Shown here one piece after another: positions 12,745 through 23,886 of a stretch of 64,000 nucleotides of DNA (its first letter is position 1; each line of letters begins with the position of its first letter). The notes below the pieces were generated by a model, which was not told where the DNA came from, ran no database searches, and saw only the letters and a list, made by a program, of their open reading frames with translations. The stretch spans positions 1,252,964 to 1,316,963 of the forward strand of contig MU006226.1 of assembly GCA_010093685.1 (NCBI GenBank), read 5' to 3'. Origin of the DNA: Ophiobolus disseminans. Its lineage: Eukaryota; Ascomycota; Dothideomycetes; Pleosporales; Phaeosphaeriaceae. The position numbers were made by a program, and so were the translations under genes.

Positions 12745-13577
12745 TCAGCAGCAGCTGCCCCACCCCTGCTGCTTTCCCTTCTTCGCCGCGTCGTTCATGC
12801 CCAGATTCACGCCGGCGCGGTTGCCGGCGCCGGCGCCGGGCCCTTTGACGCCGCTTCTCCGGTCGTTCAGGTCGTACTTGCCCGCCTCGATGTTCTGGTA
12901 GATGCGCTCCGCGACCTCGAGGAAGGCGCGCTCGACGCCCTCGCCGTTCTTGGCCGACGTCTCGACGTACTGCATAACGCCGTTGGCGGTGCACCACGCC
13001 TCGGCCTCGTCCCGGGTGACCTGGCGCTTGTTGTGCGCGTCGGCGTCCACGACGGCCGACGAGGCGGCGAGGTCGCTCTTGTTGCCGACCAGCACGACGA
13101 CGATGCCCTCCTCTGCGATCTGGCGCAGGTCGTGCAGCCAGCTCGTCGCGCTGAGGAACGTGTTCTTGCGCGAGATGTCGAAGACGAGCAGCGCGCCCGA
13201 CGCGCCGCGGAAGTAGCTGCGCGTGATGCTCTTGTACGTCTCCTGGCCGGCCGTGTCCCACAGCGACAGCTTCATGTGCTTCTGCGGCGGCTGCTTCGCG
13301 GGCGGCGGCTGTGCCTGGGGGCCGGCGCGGGCGGGACTGTTGATGCTGAGGGCGAGCGACGCCGGGGGGCCGACGGGGACGATGCGCGACCCGAACTCGA
13401 CGCCGATGGTGACATCGTGGTGTGGGGAGAAGCGGCCTTCACACAGGCGGACGGTGAGCTGTGGGCCGTCAGTGCTCTGACGGGCGACGCGCGGGGCCGC
13501 CGACGTACGCTGGACTTGCCGCACCCCGAGTCTCCCAGCGAGACGATCTTGGCTATGTAGTCCCACGGCTGCGACAT
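12745..13577 (-). CDS. ypt4: Rab4-like small GTPase (Ypt4)
   Basis: Exons 13577-13509 and 13458-12745 (50-nt intron, donor GTACGT, acceptor CACAG) encode 260 aa. G1 is GDSGCGKSS, which spans the splice; switch I is DVTIGVEFGS; G3 is WDTAGQE; G4 is GNKSD; G5 is ETSAK. The protein ends GSCC, a double-cysteine geranylgeranylation signal, so it should be membrane-attached. SITRSYFRGASGALLVFDI is typical of the Rab2/Rab4 branch, which works in endosome recycling. A Pro/Gln/Ala-rich insertion of about 34 residues (13273-13374) sits between switch I and switch II. The start at 13577 (MSQPWDYIAK) gives the normal distance to the P-loop. Confidence 0.9.
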
Positions 13578-13854
13578 GTTTGCAGAGGGGAGGGGATGCA
13601 AGGCGGGCCGCGGGCGGACGGTGTCGCGGGCGGCCGGGCTGGCACGTGACCAGACCGCTGACCTCAGCAGCAGCTATCTACCTAATCGCAGGCCGCCGAC
13701 CAGACCGACGACGGGCGCGCCATGACGGCCAACGCGCCCGCCAACGCTCCTACACCTCCACGTCCACGTCCACGTCCGCCGCACCTCCGCCTCCACGCCC
13801 CTGCTGCACCTGCACCGCACTGCACACCGCACATGCGTCACGCCCCCAGCCGCC

Positions 13855-16196
13855 ATGTTCTCTGAGTGTAAGCCGCCCGCCGCACATGTGACGCCCGCAA
13901 CTGACCCGCCTGCGCGTCAGATGCCTCCAAGTTCCTCTCCCAGTCGCAGTCGCGCCTGTCGCTCGGCGGCCAGCCTGACTCGCCCTTCCACCGCACCTCC
14001 TCGGACAGACCGCCCCCCTCTTCGCGCGCAGCCCAGGCCTACCTTCAGCGCCGCAACATGCCGAACCCCTACAACTCGCAGGCCATGTCGCGCTTTGCCT
14101 TTGCCTCGCGCACCTCAAACGCCCCCGCGCCCCTCTTCTACTCGGCCACGGACGACTTCCGCGAAGAGGACGACCATGTCGAGCACGACCGCGAAATGGC
14201 CGACCACTACGCCCTCCAGCGCTCGCGCCGCCAGTTTGGCGCAAGCAACCTGTCCGAGTCGTCCGAAGTCGACGACGACGGCGTCCACCCAGCACACGAC
14301 ACAATAGCAGGCGACGGGGAAGACAACGACGCGCCGGGATACGGCCTGGGCAGAGGCATCAAGAGCTCGTGGAGAGGCGACAAGCCCGCACGAGGGAGGT
14401 CCAGTACCGTCACCGGCCTGGACGACGACGAGCGGGATTCGAGTGTCCCGCTCTCCGAGTCTACGGATCCAAGCAGCCGGGGGAGGGACAGGCTCGTCGA
14501 TGTCGAGCTCGAGTCCACCCACCGAGCAAGCACAGAAGAGCTGGACGGAGACGACTTCCTGCGCCACAAAGAAGAGCCCCCGCCGTCGTATCAGCAGCTC
14601 CGCAATGTGCCGAGACTGAAACGTGGCCACAGCCCCCCTCCCCGAACCGCACTGCCAATACCCCAAGAGATAGACGAAGACGCATATCTCGAGCATATTC
14701 GCCCCACAAGTCCGGATCGCCAGACTGTGCCAGACGCCGTACCCGACAACCCGACCACCCCGCCACGGCACAACTTCTTCTGGGCCGAGTTGTGGGCCAT
14801 CGCTCAATGCGCCATCATCGGCATATTCTTCATCTCATTACTACAGGAATCGGCCCCCAGCAGGAAGAATCCGATTGGGGATACAATATACACGGTCCTC
14901 CGATCATCCTTCCATCTCATTGGCGTCTTCTCGTTGGTCTCGATAGTGGTTGGATTACTGTGGCTATCGTTGCTACGCTCTTTTGCTCGACGCGTGGTTG
15001 TGCTCATCCTGGTTGCTGTGCCAATCATTTCTTTCTCATTCTTCCTCTACCCATTCATTTCGAGTTTCAAAGGCTCTTGGCACGGTGACAGCACACAAGA
15101 CCGATTTATGTGCTGGCTGTCCATCGGTCCTCTCGCCTTCTGCGTCTTCTGGGTGTACACGGCTTGGAAAGGACGGCACTCGTTGGACAAAGCTGCGGGT
15201 ATGCTGGAATTCTCCGGAGAGATCCTCCGGGCGCAATTTCCACTCCTTGTGGTCGGCATCGCCACGCTGGGAGCAGTCGTCCTCTGGTCGTGGGCTTGGA
15301 TACTCATGTTCACACACCTGTTTCTCGGCGGTCACTTTGCTAGCAACAAATCGCGCTGGATTATCGACGGTAGCACCTGGTGGCTCGGAGCCGTCTTCTT
15401 CCTCGATTACTTGTGGACATTGAGCGTGATCGCAGGTGTTCAGCGAGCCACTACCGCAGCGACCGTCTCGCAGTGGTACTTTCATCGCAACACGATACCA
15501 GCACCGCCCGCATGGACCGTCGTTCAAGCATCCGTGAGCCACGCCATGTACACAATGGCTGGCACAATCTGCATGCAGACCTTGGTGTCGCTGCTTGTAC
15601 GCCTTCCGCTTATCGTGCTCCCTGGACGCTTAGCCGGCATGATCAGCATGTGCGCGTATTCTTTGGTCCCGACTCCGATCGCTGCCCTGACGAACCCGCT
15701 GACGTTGACTTTCGCTTCTATACACGGTGTACCTCTTGCCCAAGCTGCACGAGGCTTGGCGCAACTGAGCTTCATATCTGCTGCATCGCCTACGACCACG
15801 TTGGGGCCACGAGACTTCAAGAACAACGGACGACCATCTATCCAGTCGTATCGACTCGCAAAGCTTCTTCTCCACGCTATTCGATGGATCATCACCCTGT
15901 CTCTCGGGTTCTGTGGGTGGATCTCTGCCGCGCACATGCTCCAGATTGGGGATGGCATCGTACCGTACAAAGGCAGTCTCTATGCATACGTGGTAGGGCT
16001 GATCAGCGCGGCTATCGGCTGGGGTGCGTTAGGGGCTATGGAAGGGGTGCTTGGAGGAATTCTCGACGCTGTATTGGTATGCTGGGGCAGCGAAGTGGGA
16101 AGAGACGGCGACGGCGAGGCGCGATATTGCGTCGATGCTGGGAGGCTGTTTGGCAACGAAGTCGTTGGACCGGCAAGAGGGAGATACGATGTTTGA
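13855..16196 (+). CDS. PNS1: Choline-transporter-like membrane protein (Pns1/CTL, SLC44 family)
   Basis: A 13-nt first coding exon (13855-13867, MFSE plus one base) is spliced by a 53-nt GTAAGC...GTCAG intron to 13921-16196, giving 762 aa. The first ~270 residues are hydrophilic, rich in Ser, Asp and Glu, and likely cytosolic and phosphorylated. About ten hydrophobic segments follow (for example QCAIIGIFFISLL and LVVGIATLGAVVLWSWAWI). The C-terminal third, with LYAYVVGLISAAIGWGAL, is the conserved choline-transporter-like domain. In yeast the Pns1 substrate is uncertain, so I do not assign choline transport. Its start is 277 bp from the divergent Rab4-like gene. Confidence 0.83.
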
Positions 16197-16512
16197 AGAG
16201 CGTGTTGCATGGATGGCGTACTTTGGCGGCGTTGAATGGCAGGGTTGGATAGCTTTGGGCATGCCCTGCACCAGTTAGATTGGCATTGAACCTTCACACC
16301 ATACCTGTGCACGGTTGTCCACGGGCACGTGAATACGCTGGGTGCATATCCATGTGGTGTGCCCTGCGTCACTGCTCGGCTATTTAGCGCGAACCCTGCG
16401 CGTCAGCGGCAGGTGGGACCGTCAACACCCACTACTGCAGCCCAGGGCCGCATGCGACTACGACAACAAACACGGCCGCCCTGGACATGTATGGCGCGCC
16501 TTCCTCGCGAAC
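16197..16512. promoter_or_regulatory. PNS1 3' / SPC97 5' intergenic region
   Basis: This 316-bp stretch lies between two co-directional genes. It holds a terminator for PNS1 and the SPC97 promoter. No specific element was recognised. Confidence 0.35.
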
Positions 16513-19356
16513 ATGTCCGCCCGCAACCCGCCAGGCTTGAAGCCCGTGACCGCGGCCGAACGACGCTCCGCCCATGCAACCTACACGTCCACGGCGCGAC
16601 CCCGCGTTGCTTCTGCTGCGACGGGCGAGGAACCCGACCGCCGCGCGCCCCCCACCACGTCGCAGAGCAGGAAGCAGCCACAGGCCATGGGCGGAGCGGG
16701 CGCGCCGTCTGGTGAGCGGCGCACCGAGAAACGAGAGGTGCGCGAGCGGGAGACGGAGACTCGGCGGACGAGGAGCCCGCTGAAACATCCACCCGAGGCG
16801 CGAGCCACCGCCCGGAGCCGCGCAGAGAAGCAGGCACGAGAGGTGGACAGACCGTCTCGGGGAGCAGCCTCGACCAAGCCTGCGCCAGAAGAAGCCCCAG
16901 CACCGTGGGCGCCCCAGGCCTGCCTCGTCCCGCACACCACCGCTCCGCTTGCGACGCGCATATCCGTCCCCCCACTGGCCGCGGCCGCACCTGCCGGCCT
17001 GCAGCCGACACCACTCGCGCAACTGTCCCTGGACGCCCAGGAGCGGGCCGTCATCGAGGACCTGCTGTTTGTCTTCATGGGCTTCGAGGGCCAGTACATC
17101 CGGTTCAGTGACGTGTACAACCCCCACGAGGAGAAGGAGCGTCTGGTCGGGCCACAGTTCCGCATACTGCCAGGGCTGGATCCGAGCCTGAGGGATCTCA
17201 CCAAGTCGATGCTGAAGACGGCCACGCACTACATCGCAGTGGACGCCTGCATTGAGGTACTGAGCCGCGACGAGTATGGCGCAGTCAACCACGCGCTCTG
17301 TGCCGCCATCCGGCGGCTCATCAAGGACTATCTCACCTTGATCGCGCAACTGGAGCACCAGCTGCTGACAAACGACTCCTTCACCCTACACGTGCTCAAT
17401 CTGCACACCAAGCAGACAGGCCACATGCTGTTCCAGCTGTACACCACCGGCATCGAGTTGCTCAAGGCAAACGACATCCTAGAGGACGACAAGGACGAGG
17501 ACTCGGCCGACGATGACAGCAACGACTTCGAGAACATTCTCGAGTCTCTGCGTGAAGGCGGAAACACGACCAAAAAGCTGTGCAAGGGTGGGAGCGTCCT
17601 GGGCCTGATCACGCGGCGGCTATCGTCCATGTCCGGCGATCCAGCCGCGCGGACGCTGCTCACGACATTGCTGCGAGAGGCCAGCAGACCGTACATGGCT
17701 ATGCTGAACGAATGGCTGCATCACGGTGGTATCAAGGACCCACATTCCGAATTCTTGATTAAAGAGCAGAAGAGCATCAAGCGGGAACGGCTAGATCAAG
17801 ACTACACCGATGAGTACTGGGAAAAGCGCTACACTATGCGGGACGCCCTCGTACCACCGCAGCTCGAGGCGGTCAAGGACAAGGTGCTTCTAGCTGGAAA
17901 GTATCTGAACGTCGTGCGCGAATGTGGGGGTGTCGATGTTAGCAAAATTGTGCAGGACGCGCCGACGAGCTTCGATGACCCCCGCTTTCTAGACAACGTC
18001 AGCTCATCATACGCATACGCCAACTCGTCACTTCTCAACCTTCTCCTCACGACACACCAACTACCCGCACGATTGCGCTCCCTCAAGCACTACTTCTTCC
18101 TCGACCGATCCGACTTCTTTACCTACTTCCTGGAAATGGGTGAGCTGGAGCTTAAGAAACCAGCAAAGGCGGTGAACGTCGGTAAACTCCAATCATTACT
18201 GGATTTGGCAACAAGACATGCTGGGTCTGTAGCCGTAGAAGACCCCTACAAGGAGGACATCAAGGTCCAGATGAACGACACCGGGCTGACAAACTGGCTG
18301 ATGAAGATTGTCAGTGTGCAAGGTCTTGACCAGGATGCTGCTGGCGCCTCTATTTCAAGCTACACCCCTGCAAACACTGCCCCAATTACCAACGACAAAG
18401 ACATCACGGGCTTCCAAGCACTGCAGTTCGACTACGCTATGCCCTTCCCTCTGTCCCTTGTTGTGAGCAGAGTGACACTTACCCGGTATCAGCTTCTGTT
18501 CAGATATCTATTGAGCTTGAAACACCTCGAGACTGAGCTGGCAAAGTGTTGGGGAGAGCAAGGGAAAAACGCAGCTTGGAAACACCGATCCAAGAACCCT
18601 CGAATCGAACTATGGAAACGCAAGGCCTGGACGCTGCGAGCTCGCATGCTGGTTTTTGTGCAACAGCTCACTTACTATTGTACTGCCGAAGTGATCGAGC
18701 CGAACTGGGCATCTCTGATGTCTCGCTTAACTGAGGAAAAGACGGGAGATACAAAGGGCAAAGGCAAATCAGCTGAGGACGGTACTAGTGGGCCGCAGGT
18801 CAAGCGAACTGTCGACGAGTTAATGCAAGATCACGTCGACTTCCTCGCGACGTGTCTAAAAGAGTGCATGCTTACTAACAGTAAGCTACTCAAGGTATGC
18901 TTCTGCGCCGTTGATACTTAACAACTAGCTAACAAGATTTAGATCAACAACAAAATCATGGGAACGTGTGAGATGTTTGCAACCTTCACATACTCGCTCT
19001 CCCGATACCTCATAACAGGAGATCCCGACCTCGTCGCCCAGGTCAACGCTACTCTCGCTCCACCTGACCCGTCTAACGCGCGGAATAGCAGGCCAAATGC
19101 CACTATTGCTACGGCGACATCATACCGCTCTGGCACACAAATCGTATACGATCCTCAACGTGTTGACAAAATGTTCGAGATGCTCGCCAAGTACGAAGAC
19201 AACTTTACCCGGCATCTTAAGATCTTGCTGGACACATTGAACTACCTTGCCGCGACAGAGACTGTTGTATTTCTGAGTCTTTGTGCGAGATTGACAAGTG
19301 CGGGAGAAGGATTGAGTGGCTTTCAGGCACCTATGGGGATGGAGGGCATCGCGTAG
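16513..19356 (+). CDS. SPC97: Gamma-tubulin complex component 2 (Spc97/GCP2)
   Basis: Exons 16513-18894 and 18943-19356 (48-nt intron, GTATGC...TTTAG) encode 931 aa. Residues 1-170 are a low-complexity Arg/Ala/Pro-rich region. The GRIP1 N-terminal domain starts near AVIEDLLFVFMGFEGQYI, and the GRIP2 domain covers the C-terminal half, including LPARLRSLKHYFFLDRSDFF and the second-exon block MFEMLAKYEDNFTRHLKILL. GCP2 pairs with GCP3 (Spc98) and gamma-tubulin in the small complex that nucleates microtubules at the spindle pole body. The RSLKHYFFLDRSDFF block fits GCP2 better than GCP3. The first in-frame ATG is at 16513; the frame is open further upstream without one. Confidence 0.9.
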
Positions 19357-19894
19357 CCTACAACAAGTGCTACAATGTAAGCATACATCATTGCAAATAG
19401 CGCAGCAGGGCGAACATGGATGCAAGACGGATTGTTTGTCTGATTAGATGATCACACTTTGATTGCATTTAGCATGGTGAAAGCACCAGGTGTTGCAATA
19501 ATACATGTCCCAGCCCCCGTGAGAGTCTTCTGTAGTGACGGGATGGGATGGCTCTGATACACGTGTTTGCACTAGGGTGCACAAAGGAAAACATGTTGTC
19601 CAAAATGCACGATAATATAAACCACTTTCGCATAAAGGAAACGCCATGTGACACCATAACACCATGCAAGGCGCTAAGACCTGTCTATCCTCAGAATCCT
19701 TCCGTGAATCTGATAAAATCTCGAAAGCGTCGTGAGTATATACAGGCTTACCATTAGAAACTTGTAGGTTGATGAAAGTAGCTTCATCCTCGCTCACGGC
19801 AAACATGATAACAGGGACTAACACGGAGACAGTTTTACGCTAACATGCAAATTCTTTCCAACTTGTTACAGCTTAGACTTGTAATTTGGTCCGT
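19357..19894. other. Tail-to-tail intergenic region, no gene seen
   Basis: About 540 bp of AT-richer sequence between the convergent stop codons of SPC97 and the SDR gene. Only short frames occur, on both strands, without family features. Confidence 0.5.
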
Positions 19895-21060
19895 CTATGA
19901 TTCTCTGAACGGGCATCCCTTCTCCACACTGCTACTGCTTGTCTTCTCCTTAACAATCTTCAACGTCAAATCCATAAGCTGCTCCCCCAACTGCACGTCA
20001 TTTGCCTTGTCACTACCCGGTTCCACAACGGCTGGTGGACAGATGTACTCTCCGCTTTTGTCCGTCTTCGTCGCGGCAAATATTGTGCTCACACAACCCT
20101 CAAACTGATCCTTTTTGAACGGTACCGCACCAACGCTCATTGCGTACCCGGCAAGTGGGTATGCCTCGTGAATGTGCACAGCAGATTGTCGCGTCTCTAC
20201 AATACCAGGGTGTGTGGCGTTGGAAAGGATGTTGGCATATTGGGAATGTAGATGGCGATCAAGGTAACGAGCGTATAGAATGGCGGCGAGCTTGGACCGA
20301 GCGTACTGAGCATTTGGGCCATAGTCAGTATTGAGCTCATCTAGATTTTCGAACTTGGTCTCCTTGGGTGCCATTTCATGCGCGTTAGAGCCAAGCTGCA
20401 CAAGACGCACTGTGTTGCCCTTCTCAGCTGTGGACTTGAGAAGAGGTAGCAGATGTGATGTCAGAACCACGTGACCCATGTGATTACCAGCCATGTGCAA
20501 GTCCACGCCGTTCTTGGCCAGTTGGTAGGTCATGATACCGCGCGCAGCATTGTTGATAAGAATATCGAGCCTGTCGGTTTTCTCGCTGATTTTGAAGGCC
20601 ACTTTGCCGGTCTGTTCCCAGTCCGACAGGTCGCAACGAACCCATTCAACTCTGTCGGCTTTGTCCTTGCCCATCTCTTGTGTGATTGCGTTGATGGCAT
20701 CTGTGGCGATGTCCTCGCTTTTTGACAATATGAAGAGCTTGCTAACGTTGTGTGAGAGAAGAGTGTGCGTGCAGCCGTAGCCAATACCCTCAGAACCGCC
20801 TGTCACAAGGGCGACCTTGCCTAAGAAGGTATCCGAAGTCAGTGTTTGGCACATACATGCAGTTCTCACATGGAGGCTTGCTTGCCGCTTAGGTCCGGGA
20901 CTTGGTCGAGCGAGAACTGCTGATCCTCTGGTGCTAGAGAATGTGATCCGAGGACGTTGTTGCCCAGATTCTCGGCAATAGTGTTTTTAATAGCCTGCCT
21001 GCAAACGTACAGATTTACGAAGTCAGTGTATGTCTCACAATGCACATAGACCACTCACAT
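19895..21060 (-). CDS. Short-chain dehydrogenase/reductase (classical SDR)
   Basis: Exons 21060-21059, 20998-20886 and 20820-19895 encode 346 aa. The cofactor motif is TGGSEGIGYG, the NNA motif is LINNAARG, and the active-site pair is YARSK (Y-x3-K). The domain sits behind a 40-residue N-terminal extension ending DQVPDLSGK. Intron 1 (20999-21058, GTGAGT...TTGCAG) splits the ATG as AT|G. Intron 2 (20821-20885) has a GC donor (GCAAGC), CTGAC branch and TTAG acceptor; no GT donor nearby keeps frame. The substrate is unknown; the closest-looking group is the WWOX/retinol-dehydrogenase-like fungal SDRs. The last residues (CPFRES) show no targeting signal. Confidence 0.85.
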
Positions 21061-21609
21061 GGTGGAAGGTCCTGCTGATACTGGGCCTTTGAGTCGGTCG
21101 TGGTTTTTGGTAGTGTAAAATCTGGAGGAAATGTAAACAGAATGTAGCCGTAAAGTAGACGTTGTGTAGGAAGTGTAACGCTGGGCAGTAGCTGGTCTAA
21201 ATAATCTTAAAAACTGCATCATTTGATCTCAAAATCATGGCTCCATGGGCGTGGGGACATGTCCCTATGGCCAAGAGATCTGTGAGGTGACGTCCGACAA
21301 CACAGTCCAATGCCATTTTCTCTTGATGTCAGCAATGCTGTGAATTGGTGTATGATGATTTCGCCATGACGCGTGCTTTCCTATTTTTGCCCTAGTTTGG
21401 ACGCTTATCGATAGTGGGCTCCAGACGTCACGCGACTTCGCGATTGTCGAGGTCATGCTTCTAATGCCGCGCGCGCACGTCCAGAACCACGCGGCGGGAA
21501 ACTTAGGCTGAAGGTGGGTTTGCAGGGTCACCTCTCGTATAAGACAAGCAGATAAAACCCTTCAGTCACAACAATTGTGCGGCAAGAAAGAGCCGCCCTT
21601 ATCTCGATC
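21061..21609. promoter_or_regulatory. Divergent region SDR / orphan gene
   Basis: This 549-bp region separates the SDR start from the start of the orphan frame at 21610. No repeat or RNA gene was recognised. Part of it is the SDR 5' leader. Confidence 0.35.
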
Positions 21610-22311
21610 ATGCGCCAACACGACACTACCACCACGGCAACAAAGCCCGAGCGTTTGCCGCCGGATCTAGAGGCCGCACGCAAGACGCGGATCAACAGTG
21701 AACTTATAGAGGTTTTCAAGCGGTCATGTCCGGTAGATACTACGCCTTCGATCCAAGGCATCGGGCTTTACACCCACGTTGCACCTCCAGCACCACCTCC
21801 AGCACCGCCCCCGCTGTTCCCGCACATGCACTGTACGCAGAAGTCGGCCAATCCAGTGTTCCTCCAGATTGGTGGTCCAGCAAGGATATCCAAGGAAGTT
21901 AGTGTTCTCGAGGCCCCGGTTAGCGAAGAGATGAAGAGAGGCTGGAAGGCTGTCCAGGAAGCAATGGATACGGAAATGGAGCATGTTGGTACGACTGAAT
22001 TGGACATTGGCTCATTGAATGAGAGATACGGCGCATCGCATGGCAACGCGAACTCGCGACTATTACCACAGCCGCAACCGCAGTACCAGCAGATTATGAA
22101 CCATTTGCAGGATATTGCCATGATGGGCATGCGGAACACACCTGGCAGGGTCAATCAACAGTTCAACGGACGAACGCCGTCGGTTGGAGATGGTCTGAAC
22201 CTCGACGTCGCTATAGGTGGAGTTGAAGCGGAGACACGAGATGACACGAGCGGGGCCTGGGCCGGCAACGACTACGAGGCAGCAAGGGACCCACGACTTC
22301 GGGGACGGTGA
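21610..22311 (+). CDS. Hypothetical protein, orphan
   Basis: A single open frame of 233 aa starting at the first ATG (MRQHDTTTT). I do not recognise a domain. A basic/acidic helical stretch (residues ~13-40) is followed by a short proline run (PPAPPPAPPP, about residues 59-68), a polar middle, and a Gln-rich patch (QPQPQYQQI). The open frame extends upstream of the ATG only through non-ATG codons. An overlapping frame reaching 22447 could carry a C-terminal exon, but no good splice was found. It could be a real lineage-specific gene or a spurious frame; base composition is similar to its neighbours. Confidence 0.4.
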   Translation: MRQHDTTTTATKPERLPPDLEAARKTRINSELIEVFKRSCPVDTTPSIQGIGLYTHVAPPAPPPAPPPLFPHMHCTQKSANPVFLQIGGPARISKEVSVLEAPVSEEMKRGWKAVQEAMDTEMEHVGTTELDIGSLNERYGASHGNANSRLLPQPQPQYQQIMNHLQDIAMMGMRNTPGRVNQQFNGRTPSVGDGLNLDVAIGGVEAETRDDTSGAWAGNDYEAARDPRLRGR

Positions 22312-22536
22312 GAAGGCGGACAATGAAGAGATGAAAGCTACTGTTAAGGCGTTACCCTTCTACTTTAATTATAGGCAAACTACGGCGGGTAATACAGCCA
22401 TTCAGATTAATTTCGCATTCCAGGTGCAGGCCGGGTTTGGCAGCTGAGCGCGTCAGGCTGCCATTACTCCTACGGCAAGCCAGTCTTCTGCCTCGACGTA
22501 CTCTCGCAGACTCGAAGTTGGCACATGCAACCCCAT

Positions 22537-23572
22537 CTAGGCACGTTCGTCAGCTACTACCCGTTTTTTGAGACAACTTAGACATACTTTTTCCAAGTCC
22601 CAGGTCATCAATGTGTCCTTTTGCTCTGCATTGTACCCAAACTCTGAGCTGAACTCGTACATCTGACCAATCTCTTTTCCCGATCCGCCAGGCATATAGT
22701 CATCCAGGTCCTGGACAGTAGTCTGCTTATAACTTGTCTGCATACCAGTCACTTCGCCCCAGGTCTTGATCCAATCGGGCCACGTGAGCCACTCGCTTGC
22801 AGCCATAACTATCGATTGAGGTGGGAGCTGAAGCAACGCGCGAACCCATGGGCCCGTGTCCTTTCGGGGGTGGAGATGCGGGACAAGCATGGAGGGTGAT
22901 GTTGGAAATTGCATCTGGACTGAGCCATCGGACATCTAGATCGTGGTCAGCCACTTGTGCTTTCGCGTACCCGAGCTGACGAACTTTGGCGAACCATCGA
23001 TGCGGCGTGTACTGCCAACTCGTGAAAAAGTATCCTGTGTGCAAATAACTTGTCTTCTTCGCAAGCTCTGGATATTGCTCCTGTAAATATGTTGGAAATA
23101 CGTCTGCTTTGCTGTCGAAATGCCACAGCTCCTTGTACCAGCCATTGCTGCTTTCTCTCGCGTTGCATAGGGTACTTGCTATGAACCCTACGTCATCCAA
23201 ACCAGCCACCTCCCGAGCTACAGCCTGTGTGATGTTCTTCCCTTGTTCGAGTTCCAGCTCATACGCATACTGGCCGATGGATTTCCCCTGCTCCCTCGCG
23301 CGGGCCTGGTTAGATGTGTCGAAGTATGGCTTCCAGAAGTCGGTGACACTGAAGACCAGACTGGCACTCTTGAACACATCCTGCAATGATGGGATATCGT
23401 GTAGATTTGCTTGTACCATTTCCACGCCCCGCATGGATAGTGCTTGTGATGCCTGCGACTGGGTGTTGCGGGTGAGGCCGCGGACGCGCCATTCTGCATC
23501 TTTTAGAAAGGTTGAGGCGACCGATCCGCCTTGGTTTCCAGTTATACCAATGATGACTATGAGCTTAGCCAT
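22537..23572 (-). CDS. NmrA-like family NAD(P)-binding protein
   Basis: Exons 23572-22985 and 22935-22537 (49-nt intron, donor GTTCGT, CTGAC branch, acceptor TCTAG) encode 328 aa. The N-terminus MAKLIVIIGITGNQGGSVA is the GxxGxxG dinucleotide-binding turn of NmrA/HSCARG proteins, followed by VRGLTRN and VFSVTDFWKPYF, all standard for the family. These atypical SDRs bind NAD(P) and act as redox sensors or regulators; NmrA itself controls the GATA factor AreA, but this protein is one of many paralogues and its target is unknown. The intron choice keeps both frames and gives the normal length. It is divergent from HUS1, 314 bp apart. Confidence 0.84.
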
Positions 23573-23886
23573 GTATACGATAGAAAACCTGGTAGTAGAG
23601 GGTGCGTTTCCAAGATGGAAAGACGAGTTGACGAGGCGAACCCCGCATCACATCAGCCAGAAAGTATCCTTGTCGCTGTTTGTTCAATGTTAGATGTTGC
23701 AGTATATGCCCACATTCAGTGCTTTCCACCTCCCGGCATCACGACTGCAAATCAGCACTCCCCTCTAGCGCGTCGGTACTTTCTGGGGAGGAAGTTGTTG
23801 ACGTGATGACGTTGGCGCACCTCCCCACCAAAACTTCCCGACCCGTCGCACCTTCCAGCCGTCACCAGCATTGACCGTGCGACAAG

